Part shown: one piece after another, positions 15,688-22,337 of the stretch | Position numbering within the stretch: the first letter of the stretch is position 1 | Layout of the letters: every line of letters begins with the position of its first letter | The notes under the pieces: model-generated | What the model saw: only the letters and a program-made list of their open reading frames with translations | Told to the model about the DNA's origin: nothing | Databases searched by the model: none | Made by a program: the position numbers and the translations under genes | NCBI GenBank assembly: GCA_003151955.1 | Contig: PLZB01000011.1 | Coordinates: 1-40,416, forward strand | Source of the DNA: Acidimicrobiaceae bacterium | GTDB taxonomy: Bacteria > Actinomycetota > Acidimicrobiia > Acidimicrobiales > UBA8190 | DNA: 40,416 bases | Reading direction: 5' to 3'

Positions 15688-15749
15688 ATAGGGCGTCCTG
15701 CGCCCTATAGAGCATATTTAGCCCTAACATAGGGCAATAAACGCCCTAT
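15688..15749. promoter_or_regulatory. Array of ATAGGGC / GCCCTAT palindromes before the ATPase gene
   Basis: Two perfect inverted repeats of the same design, ATAGGGC-N7-GCCCTAT, lie at 15688-15708 and 15729-15749, with centres 41 bp apart (about four helical turns). A third GCCCTA at 15721-15726 forms GCCCTA-N3-TAGGGC with the left arm of the second palindrome. The stretch between them is the most AT-rich in the neighbourhood and includes a minus-strand TATGCT that could be a -10 box. The array ends 45 bp before GTG 15643. It looks like a cooperative operator for the ATPase gene. Confidence 0.6.
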
Positions 15750-15765
15750 TGCGGCTGTGAAGCGG

Positions 15766-17751
15766 TCAGCCCTGGGCCGCCAGCCCGACGATCGGTTGGT
15801 TGAGGTGGCGCCCTGCCATGGAGCCGAGGAATTCGGCGTCGCCGAAGGCGAAGACCCCCCCGTCGGCCGCGGCCATGAGGTAGCCGAGACCGCCAGGTGA
15901 TGTGGCCAGACCCACGACGGGACCATTCAACAGCATCCAGGTGGACCCGATGTTGTTGAGCTCGCCGGAGAAGTCAGCGATGGCCGGGGAGACCGCTTCG
16001 ACCTGGATGACACCCCGGCTCGACGTGGCCCAGTAGCCACCCCAGGGGTCGGCCGCGACCCCGACCCAGTCGTTGACATCGGTGGTGTCGGGCGGGAAGT
16101 CGGGAGGGGTTCCCTGGAACCGGGCGTCGCCGAAGGCGAAGACTCCACCGTCGACGGCAATCTCGTAGTAGCCGGCACCGTCAGGAGTTGACGCCATCCC
16201 CACGATCGGCCGGTACAGGCTCCTGCCTGCCATCGAACCGTGGAATGCCGCAGTCCCGAAGGCGAAGATGCCTCCGTCCGAGCTGACCAACCAGTAGCCC
16301 TCGCCGGACGGATCCTCGGCCATTGCGACCACCGGTGTGTTTAGGGGGAGACCGCCCATTGAGCCCAGGAACGGGGCGTCGAAGGCGAACACCCCTCCGT
16401 CGGCTCCGGCCAGCCAATAGCCACCGGTCCGTCGGTCGGTGCCCATCGCCACCATGGGGGCTGCGAGGGTGTGTCCCGCCATGGACCCGGCGAAGGGGGC
16501 GCCGAAGGCGAAGACCCCACCATCGGCGGCTACTTCGAAGTACCCCCTGGTGGGGGACAAGAAGCCGGTAGACGATTGGGTCCAGGTCGTGCCACCGTCC
16601 GTCGTCTCCGCCTCGATCGAACCCTGGAGGCCGGCGATCTGGAATTCGGCAAGGCAGGTGGTCGGGGAGGGGCAGGACAGCCCGATCGGGGCGGACGGGC
16701 TGGTCAGGACGGGCGGTCCTCCGACCGGAGCCTGGACCCAACTGGCCCCACCGTCATTCGTCATGTCGGCCACCGCCGTTTCGCCGCTGACACCGGGGGC
16801 GATGCATCTCGACGACCCCTGGCAGGCCATCGCTCCCAACGAGCCGGTCATCGAGGGTGGGATACCTCCCATGGTCCACGTGGCGCCGCCGTCCACCGAG
16901 ACGATCGAAAGGTCGAGGGTGTCGGTGGAGTCGAAGTAGCCACCGGTGGACCTGCCGACAGCCACGCAGTCGAGCGCAGAGAGGCAGGAGACGGCAGACA
17001 GGATTCCGGCTGCCTCCGGTGCCGTCCGGAGGGCCCAGCTGTCGCCACCGTTCCCAGTGGTTGCCACCAGCGGCACGGTGGACTGCGAGTCTCCGACGAA
17101 GCCGACCACGGTGCAGTTCGACGGTAACGGGCAGCTGAAGGAGTCGAGCTCGCCGATGGGACCCGGGACCCCGGTCGTGGCCAGGTTGGTCGAGGCCCAG
17201 TTGTCGCCGCCATCGTGGGTCACGAAGACGGTCGCTTGGGAGCTGAGGAGACAGGTGGAGACCGTGGGACAGTCGAGGGCGGGCGGTCCATCGGACCGGA
17301 GATCGACGGCACCGGGAACCTTCCGGCTGACCCAGGATGCCCCGCCGTCGCCGGACGCCAGGAATTCCAGGGTGGAGACGCCGGTCTCAGGGTTGAGCAT
17401 CTGTCCGTGGAGCCCGGCCGCATAGCAGATCGACACCGATGGGCACGAGATCTGGGTCATTGGCGGGGTGCCCTGGGGCAGGACCTCCCCGGTGAACGTC
17501 CCTCCCCCTCCTGCCCGGGTTCCGGCCTGGCCGTCGCCGGTAGCGCTTCCTCCCACGGCGTGGCAGAGCGTGAGGGCGGGACACGCCAGGGCGGCCACCC
17601 ATCCCCGTGCCGCAGCCGATACCCTCGGCGCCGTCGAGGGCCGATGGCCCGGCGCGGCGGCAGCCCGCGGGACCGAGCAGAGCACCACACCGAGGAGAAG
17701 CATCCCGACCCCGACGATCCGGCCGCCCAGCGGTCGGCGGGGTGCCACCAT
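15766..17751 (-). CDS. Secreted double beta-propeller protein (CX5C repeats plus DGGVFAFG repeats)
   Basis: A 661-residue exported protein. A signal peptide (about 1-33, Arg-rich start, hydrophobic core, AAAAP cleavage region) is followed by two repeat domains. The first has seven CX5C motifs (such as ISCPSVSIC, LDCPTVSTC, FSCPLPSNC) alternating with SxDGGxSW, the Asp-box pattern of BNR/sialidase-like propellers. The second has six copies, one degenerate, of a GYWLxxxDGGVFAFGxAxFxGSMxGxxLxxPIVGMA unit common in actinobacterial surface proteins. No catalytic residues are recognised, so adhesion or ligand binding is more likely than catalysis. ATG 17751 directly abuts the aldo-keto reductase stop with GAGGG 5 nt upstream. 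The CX5C part resembles the extracellular domain encoded at 22334-23926. Confidence 0.85.
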   Translation of the reverse strand: MVAPRRPLGGRIVGVGMLLLGVVLCSVPRAAAAPGHRPSTAPRVSAAARGWVAALACPALTLCHAVGGSATGDGQAGTRAGGGGTFTGEVLPQGTPPMTQISCPSVSICYAAGLHGQMLNPETGVSTLEFLASGDGGASWVSRKVPGAVDLRSDGPPALDCPTVSTCLLSSQATVFVTHDGGDNWASTNLATTGVPGPIGELDSFSCPLPSNCTVVGFVGDSQSTVPLVATTGNGGDSWALRTAPEAAGILSAVSCLSALDCVAVGRSTGGYFDSTDTLDLSIVSVDGGATWTMGGIPPSMTGSLGAMACQGSSRCIAPGVSGETAVADMTNDGGASWVQAPVGGPPVLTSPSAPIGLSCPSPTTCLAEFQIAGLQGSIEAETTDGGTTWTQSSTGFLSPTRGYFEVAADGGVFAFGAPFAGSMAGHTLAAPMVAMGTDRRTGGYWLAGADGGVFAFDAPFLGSMGGLPLNTPVVAMAEDPSGEGYWLVSSDGGIFAFGTAAFHGSMAGRSLYRPIVGMASTPDGAGYYEIAVDGGVFAFGDARFQGTPPDFPPDTTDVNDWVGVAADPWGGYWATSSRGVIQVEAVSPAIADFSGELNNIGSTWMLLNGPVVGLATSPGGLGYLMAAADGGVFAFGDAEFLGSMAGRHLNQPIVGLAAQG

Positions 17752-18612
17752 TCAGGCCCTCGGCATCGGGAAGATCGAGGCCTCTCCGGCCCGGGCCCCT
17801 GTCAGGGAGTCCCGCTCGGCGGCTTCCATCGGGCTGAACCGGCCGGCCGCGGCCAGCACCGTCGGCAGGAGAACCCGGTCCCCGGGGGTGCAGAGGGCAT
17901 GGACTCCGGGGACGGAGAGGGTGAAGCGGATGCCGGCCTCGATCTCGGCCGGATCGAGGTAGGGCTCGTACCAGGTCGACGCCGTCCGGGTCCCGTCCCC
18001 CCAGGGACGGGCCGCCGCCGTCTTGATGGCCATGACCCCGACGTCGCGGGCGGCGGCCTCCTCCAGGAGAGCCTCGGCGCTCCGGCGGTAGTCGGGGTCG
18101 GCCCAGAGCCGGGCGTTGACGGGGAACATGACGGTGTCGAGGTCGTAGCGGCGGAGGGCCTCGAGCTGGGCGGCCGGGGTGGTGAGGTCGTGGCCGGTGA
18201 TCCCGACGAACCGGCAGAGGCCCTCGCCCCGGGCGGCCAGGACGGCCCCGACAGCGCCGGCCCGGGCATCGAGCTCGGCCAGGTCGGTGACGGCGTGGAG
18301 CTGGTAGAGGTCGAACCGGTCGCAGCGGAGCAACGCCAGGGACTCCTCGAGCTGGGCCCGGACCCCGTCGGGATGGTGGCGGAGGGTCTTGCAGGCCACG
18401 AAGAGCCGGTCCCGAACCGCCGGGATGAGGGGGCCGAGGAGCTCCTGGGCCCGGCCGTACTGGGGGGCCACGTCGAGGTGGTTGACCCCGGCGGCCAGGG
18501 CGGCCCCGAAGCCGGCCGCCGTCGTCTCCGCGTCACCGTCCCAGAAGGCGGCCCCGCCCAGGACGGCGACCGAGGAGTGGTGCCCCGTCCGACCCAGGCG
18601 TCGAGTCTCCAT
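17752..18612 (-). CDS. Aldo/keto reductase
   Basis: A 286-residue NADPH-dependent oxidoreductase fold with the complete catalytic tetrad: D47 and Y52 (HLDVAPQYGRAQ), K75 (VACKTL) and H106 (LYQLHAV). The substrate is unknown; members reduce aldehydes and ketones in the cytoplasm. The C-terminal half is less typical, as the SVPGVHALCTPGD cofactor region is short. I chose ATG 18612, where the family consensus METRRLGRTG begins, over 18627. A minus-strand TACGGT ends 6 nt before it, suggesting a leaderless transcript. The propeller gene follows with no gap, so the two are probably co-transcribed although a shared function is not obvious. Confidence 0.9.
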   Translation of the reverse strand: METRRLGRTGHHSSVAVLGGAAFWDGDAETTAAGFGAALAAGVNHLDVAPQYGRAQELLGPLIPAVRDRLFVACKTLRHHPDGVRAQLEESLALLRCDRFDLYQLHAVTDLAELDARAGAVGAVLAARGEGLCRFVGITGHDLTTPAAQLEALRRYDLDTVMFPVNARLWADPDYRRSAEALLEEAAARDVGVMAIKTAAARPWGDGTRTASTWYEPYLDPAEIEAGIRFTLSVPGVHALCTPGDRVLLPTVLAAAGRFSPMEAAERDSLTGARAGEASIFPMPRA

Positions 18613-18645
18613 GCCCGCACCGTACAACCCGGGCGAGACCTGGGC

Positions 18646-19503
18646 TCAGGTCCTGCTGCGGTAGCGCCAGACGGCCAGGGGAGCCAGGACGGCCAGGAGG
18701 ACCAGGCACCAGATGACGGCCTGGATCACCAGCGAGGTGGTCGTGCTCCCGGCCAGGTGGGCGGCCTTGGGGCCGGCCATGAGGGATCGGGCCGCGTTGA
18801 TGACGATGCTGACGGGCTGGTGGTTGGCGAAGCCCTGGAGCCAGCCCGGCATGGTGTTCACCGGGACGAAGGCCGAGGAGGCGAAGGTCAGGGGGAACAG
18901 CAGGGGAAACGCCATGACCTGGGCCGTCTCGCTGTTGGACGCCGACAGGCCGATGACGGCGAAGCCCCAGGAGAGGGCGTAGGCGAAGAGCAGGGTCAGG
19001 GCCACCCCGCCCAGGAACTCGGGGACGCCGGTGGTGATCCGGAAGCCGACGGCGAAGCCGACCCCGGTGATGATGAGGGCGACGAGGACGTTGCGGATCA
19101 GGTCGGCCGTGGTCCGGCCGGCCAGGACGGCCGAGCGGGCCATGGGGAGGGCCCGGAACCGCTCGATGATCCCCTTCTGGAGGTCCTCGGCCAGGCCGAC
19201 GCTGGTGGAGACCGACCCGAAGGCCATGGTCTGGACGAAGATCCCGGCCATCAGGTAGTCGGGGTAGGGGATCCCCTCGGCGGCCGTGAAGTGTCCGATC
19301 GATCCTCCGAAGACGAACCGGAAGAGGAGCACGAACATCACGGGCTGGATGGTGGAGAAGAAGAGAGCCTCGGGGATCCGGGTGTAGGCGATCAGGTTCC
19401 GTCGGGTGACGGTCCAGGCGTCGGCCAGGGCCCATCGGAGCTTGGCCACGGCTCCCGTGGCCAGAGGCGCTCCGGACACGGTGGGCAGGCTGGCGGTCGT
19501 CAT
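18646..19503 (-). CDS. ABC-2 type transporter permease (DrrB-like)
   Basis: A 285-residue membrane subunit. After a short cytoplasmic N-terminus come six probable helices, with the ABC-2 family signature GLAEDLQKGIIERFRALPMARSAVLAGR between helices two and three and the AFVPVNTMPGWLQGFANHQPVS stretch near the end, typical of daunorubicin/nodulation-type permeases. It would form a homodimer with the ATPase encoded just upstream and move a hydrophobic molecule, such as a drug, lipid or glycolipid, outwards. ATG 19503 overlaps the ATPase stop (ATGA), so the pair is translationally coupled. The cargo is unknown. Confidence 0.94.
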   Translation of the reverse strand: MTTASLPTVSGAPLATGAVAKLRWALADAWTVTRRNLIAYTRIPEALFFSTIQPVMFVLLFRFVFGGSIGHFTAAEGIPYPDYLMAGIFVQTMAFGSVSTSVGLAEDLQKGIIERFRALPMARSAVLAGRTTADLIRNVLVALIITGVGFAVGFRITTGVPEFLGGVALTLLFAYALSWGFAVIGLSASNSETAQVMAFPLLFPLTFASSAFVPVNTMPGWLQGFANHQPVSIVINAARSLMAGPKAAHLAGSTTTSLVIQAVIWCLVLLAVLAPLAVWRYRSRT

Positions 19504-20549
19504 CGGGCCTCCCGGCTCTCGGTCGTGCTGCCACCCCGTCGACGGCCTCGTCCCCCCGGGACGGGGAGCTCGGCCGACTGACCGTTCGCCGCCTCGGCCT
19601 TGTGACCGGTCAGGGAGAGGAAGACGTCGTCGAGGCTGGGCTCCCGGAGGGTGAACCCCGACGGGGTGATCCCGACCTGGTCGAGCCGCCGGAGGATCTC
19701 GATGGCCGCAGCCGGGCCGTTGTCCACCGGGAGCTCCAGGATGGTCCCCACCAGGGTGGGGGCCTTGGCCCCGATGGAGGCCAGGAGGACCCCGTCGCCG
19801 GAGAGCTCCTCCGCCGTCCGGGCCGCCGTGCCCGGATCGGCCAACGTGATATCGAGGACGGTGGAGCCCAGATCCGCCTTCAGCTGGGCCGGGGTCCCCT
19901 CGGCGATGACCCGGCCCTGGTCCACCACAACGAGCCGGCTGGCCAGCCGGTCGGCCTCCTCCAGGTACTGGGTGGTGAGCAGGACGGTCGTCCCCCCGTC
20001 GACCAGCCCCTCGATGACGGCCCAGAGGTCGTTCCGGCTCTGGGGGTCGAGGCCGGTGGTGGGCTCGTCGAGGAAGAGGACGCTGGGCCGGGCCAGGAGG
20101 GCGGCAGCCAGGTCGAGCCTCCGGCGCATCCCCCCGGAGTAGGTCTTGAGGGGCCGGTCGGCCGCGTCGGTGAGCTGGAACTGCTCCAGGAGCTCGACCC
20201 CCCGGCTGGCCACGACGGTCTTGGGGAGGTGATTGAGCCGGCCGACCATGGTGAGGTTCTCCCGACCCGTCAGGTTCTCGTCCACCGCCGCGTACTGCCC
20301 GGCCAGGCCGATCAGGGTCCGGACCAGCTCGGGCTCGGCCTCGACGTCGTGGCCGAGGACCCGGGCCGTCCCGGCGTCGGCCCGGAGGATGGTGGTCAGG
20401 ATCCTGACCACGGTGGTCTTTCCGGCGCCGTTCGGCCCCAGGAGCCCGAAGACGGTTCCCTCTTCGACGGTGAAGCTCACCCCGTCGAGGGCCCGGACGG
20501 CGCCCTTGAAGGTCTTCTCGAGATCGACGACCTCGATGGCGTCGGTCAT
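19500..20549 (-). CDS. ABC transporter ATP-binding protein (DrrA-like)
   Basis: A 349-residue ATPase subunit. Walker A is GPNGAGKT (38-45), the signature YSGGM (137-141), Walker B VLFLDEP (157-163), and the switch region LTTQYLEEADRLA. The C-terminal extension (about 225-320, ending EPSLDDVFLSLTGHKAE) is the DrrA-type domain that contacts the permease; a basic, low-complexity tail follows. ATG 20549 begins the conserved core, with GGAGG about 10 nt upstream. It is the first gene of a two-gene operon with the DrrB-like permease and has a recognisable promoter (20588-20615). Drug or lipid export is likely; the substrate is unknown. Confidence 0.95.
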   Translation of the reverse strand: MTDAIEVVDLEKTFKGAVRALDGVSFTVEEGTVFGLLGPNGAGKTTVVRILTTILRADAGTARVLGHDVEAEPELVRTLIGLAGQYAAVDENLTGRENLTMVGRLNHLPKTVVASRGVELLEQFQLTDAADRPLKTYSGGMRRRLDLAAALLARPSVLFLDEPTTGLDPQSRNDLWAVIEGLVDGGTTVLLTTQYLEEADRLASRLVVVDQGRVIAEGTPAQLKADLGSTVLDITLADPGTAARTAEELSGDGVLLASIGAKAPTLVGTILELPVDNGPAAAIEILRRLDQVGITPSGFTLREPSLDDVFLSLTGHKAEAANGQSAELPVPGGRGRRRGGSTTESREAR

Positions 20550-20587
20550 GTCGGCGGGGCCTCCCCAGTCGTGGGCGGACCCCCGGG

Positions 20588-20615
20588 AATCTAACCGGAC
20601 GGTGACCGCAGTCGA
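20588..20615 (-). promoter_or_regulatory. Promoter of the DrrAB-like operon
   Basis: Read on the minus strand: -35 TCGACT (20615-20610, 4 of 6 to TTGACA), a 16-nt spacer, and -10 TAGATT (20593-20588, TANNNT). Transcription would start near 20581, leaving a leader of about 32 nt that contains the GGGGAGG ribosome-binding site before ATG 20549. Confidence 0.5.
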
Positions 20616-20684
20616 TCCGGGGCCTCCCGCCTGCCTGGCCCGGATCACAACAACGACCTCCCAGCGTGCCTGGGGAACACCACT

Positions 20685-20715
20685 CCGTCACAACTTTGCG
20701 CACCGTTCGTTAGGA
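20685..20715 (+). promoter_or_regulatory. Candidate ECF sigma promoter of the secreted-protein gene
   Basis: CCGTCACA (20685-20692), 15 nt, then CGTTAGGA (20708-20715). The same two blocks with the same gap stand before the sigma factor gene at 21651-21681. A -10 element containing CGTT or CGTC is typical of ECF sigma promoters, and the CACAAC overlapping the first block resembles their AAC-containing -35. No TANNNT box at the right distance was noticed, which argues against a housekeeping promoter. Assignment to the neighbouring sigma factor is inference. Confidence 0.5.
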
Positions 20716-20836
20716 CAGCTGTCACCGCGCGGTGCCCGACCCCTGGATTTCCTCGGGCCGGAGGCCATGGCCGGGGGCGGCACAGGCAATTCCGGGTCAG
20801 GCCGAAGGGGCCCGGTCTCCGAGAAAGGACGACGTG
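20716..20836 (+). other. Long 5' leader of the secreted-protein gene, possibly structured
   Basis: If transcription starts just after the ECF-like -10, the leader is about 120 nt. It begins next to a perfect 10-bp palindrome GACAGCTGTC (20714-20723). It holds a possible hairpin with arms CCGGG (20792-20796) and CCCGG (20811-20815) shortly before the AAAGGA ribosome-binding site. Fragments such as GCCGAAGG and AAAGGAC recall the glycine riboswitch, but the flanking conserved blocks are missing. I assign no riboswitch class. Confidence 0.35.
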
Positions 20837-21643
20837 GTGGGCATGGGACGACGGGGGGGTCTTCGAAAGGGATTGGTGGTGCTCGTCACGGGCGCCGCCC
20901 TGCTGGCGCTACCGGGCCGAGCCGGGGCGACGGCGGGGGGAGGGCCGGCCTGGCCGGCGCTCGAGCAGGACGCGCTTCAGGCGGCCCAGGCCGCCCATCA
21001 GGCCGGGACGGTCCAGCTCGTCGACTCGGCCACGGCGGCGTCGTCCGAGTCGTTCACGACGACCGGGGGCACGGCCCTCTCCGTTTCGCAGGAGACGGTG
21101 GTGGCGGAGGACAGCACGGGCCAGTTCGTGATGGCCATGAGCCTGCTCGGCGGGAAGCAGCTGGTCGTCGGTCTCACCGACTACAACACCCGGACCGTCC
21201 AGACCCTGGTCCTGGCCCCAAGCTCGGCCGCGATCGTCGACAGCCACTCGGGATCGGAGACCGCCGTCGCCGTCGGGAACTCGGTCCGGACCGCCGGCCA
21301 CCGACAGGCCCATACATCGGGATGCACGGCCGCGGCGCAGCCCCCGACCGTCATCTGGTCCATTTTCGGGCTTCTCATCCAAGGTGTTACCCAGGTCGTG
21401 TGCATCGGCTCGCACTCGTTCGGGATCCTGAGCTCGCTCTACGAGTCGGTGGGGGGGACGAGCACCCAGATCGGGAACACCGGATCGGCCACCGGGTCGG
21501 GCCTGGGGCTCTCGGCCACCGCCTTCGCGCCCTGCACCCTGGATCCGAACTGGAACCCCTTCCAAACGGCCGGCCTTGTCTGGATCGACGGTGTGTTACA
21601 GGCGGGCCTGGCGTCGGCATGGACCTGGCTGGGGTGCCAATAG
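20837..21643 (+). CDS. Small secreted protein of unknown function, four cysteines
   Basis: A 268-residue protein I do not recognise. A classical signal peptide is clear: GRRGGLRK, hydrophobic LVVLVTGAALLALP, then a likely cleavage near residue 30-33 (GRAGATA). The mature part is rich in Ser, Thr, Ala and Gly with few charges, has four cysteines (C163, C189, C233, C267) that could make two disulfides, and has a hydrophobic stretch (TVIWSIFGLLIQGVTQVV, about 171-188) that could be a buried helix or a membrane segment. GTG 20837 is chosen for its 7-nt distance from AGGA; GTG 20834 and ATG 20843 are alternatives. It shares an upstream promoter-like motif with the sigma factor gene 68 bp downstream, suggesting co-regulation and perhaps a role as signal or target of that system. 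Confidence 0.72.
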   Translation: MGMGRRGGLRKGLVVLVTGAALLALPGRAGATAGGGPAWPALEQDALQAAQAAHQAGTVQLVDSATAASSESFTTTGGTALSVSQETVVAEDSTGQFVMAMSLLGGKQLVVGLTDYNTRTVQTLVLAPSSAAIVDSHSGSETAVAVGNSVRTAGHRQAHTSGCTAAAQPPTVIWSIFGLLIQGVTQVVCIGSHSFGILSSLYESVGGTSTQIGNTGSATGSGLGLSATAFAPCTLDPNWNPFQTAGLVWIDGVLQAGLASAWTWLGCQ

Positions 21644-21650
21644 TTGCAGA

Positions 21651-21681
21651 CCGTCACAGTTTCCCGACTGGTGCGTTTGGA
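21651..21681 (+). promoter_or_regulatory. Candidate autoregulated ECF promoter of the sigma factor gene
   Basis: CCGTCACA (21651-21658), 15 nt, then CGTTTGGA (21674-21681), with the same block sequences and gap as at 20685-20715. Further matches flank the blocks (TTT after the first, AGC after the second). A TANNNT box (TAGCGT, 21683-21688) also exists here, so a housekeeping promoter is not excluded, but no good -35 accompanies it. Confidence 0.5.
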
Positions 21682-21710
21682 ATAGCGTGAGGGAGAACGG
21701 GACAAGCTGC

Positions 21711-22337
21711 GTGGACGAACGGCCCGTTGTCGGCAGAGGCGGATCAGGCGAGGATCGGCGGGCGTTGCCAGAGTCCTTCCACCCCGATCCCGACGAGGAC
21801 CGCCTGCTCCGGAGGGTGCAGGCCGGTGACCGGGCTGCCCTGGACTTCCTGTGCCGACGCGAGTGGCGGCCCCTCTACCGGATCGTCGCCGCCTCGGTGC
21901 CCCAGAAGGCCGAGGCCGAGGAGCTCACCCAGGAGGTCTTTGCCCGGGCCATCGCCAGCCTGCCCCGGTACCGCTACGACGGGGTCCCCTTCGAGGCCTA
22001 CCTGGCCCAGATCGCCCGCAACCTCATCCGGGACACCTGGCGCCGGGCCCAGACGGGATCGGTCGTCGAAGGGGACGTTCCCGACCAGGTCTCACACGAC
22101 GCCGGCCCGGAGGAGCAGGCCGAGAAGGCCTACCTCCGCCAGCAGCTCGCCACGGCCCTCGATCGGATCAGCCCCGAGTACCGGGAGGTGCTCCGGCTCC
22201 GGGTCCTGGAGGGGCGCAGCGGCAGCGAGGTGGCCGAGCTCCTCGGTCGGACCCCCGACGCCGTCCGGCAGCTCCAGCACCGGGCCATGGTGGCCCTCCG
22301 GGCCGTGTTCGACGAGCCGGAAGGGGCACTCGGATGA
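21711..22337 (+). CDS. ECF-type RNA polymerase sigma factor
   Basis: A 208-residue sigma-70 family protein with only regions 2 and 4. Region 2 (about 28-110) includes AALDFLCRREWRPLYRIV, AEELTQEVFARAIASLPRYRYDGVPFEAYLAQIARNLIRDTWRR. Region 4 (about 140-197) includes LDRISPEYREVLRLRVLEGRSGSEVAELLGRTPDAVRQLQHRAMVALR. There is no C-terminal SnoaL extension. The start is uncertain: GTG 21711 has a weak GGGA 8 nt upstream, and in-frame GTG 21687 would be nearly leaderless. Its stop overlaps the start of a membrane protein by ATGA, the usual arrangement for a sigma factor and its anti-sigma factor. The shared upstream motif suggests it transcribes itself and the secreted-protein gene. Confidence 0.93.
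   Translation: MDERPVVGRGGSGEDRRALPESFHPDPDEDRLLRRVQAGDRAALDFLCRREWRPLYRIVAASVPQKAEAEELTQEVFARAIASLPRYRYDGVPFEAYLAQIARNLIRDTWRRAQTGSVVEGDVPDQVSHDAGPEEQAEKAYLRQQLATALDRISPEYREVLRLRVLEGRSGSEVAELLGRTPDAVRQLQHRAMVALRAVFDEPEGALG

Noticed and set aside
15688..15749. Replication origin iterons or phage attachment site
   Set aside because: There are inverted, not direct, repeats, no replication or integrase gene nearby, and the array fits the promoter of the adjacent ATPase gene.
14465..20549. Genomic island or prophage boundary
   Set aside because: The ATPase and propeller genes look slightly less GC-rich, but no integrase, transposase, tRNA or flanking direct repeat was seen.
20716..20836. Glycine, c-di-GMP or c-di-AMP riboswitch
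   Set aside because: Only short fragments (GCCGAAGG, AAAGGAC) match; the other conserved aptamer blocks are missing and the gene context does not fit glycine metabolism.
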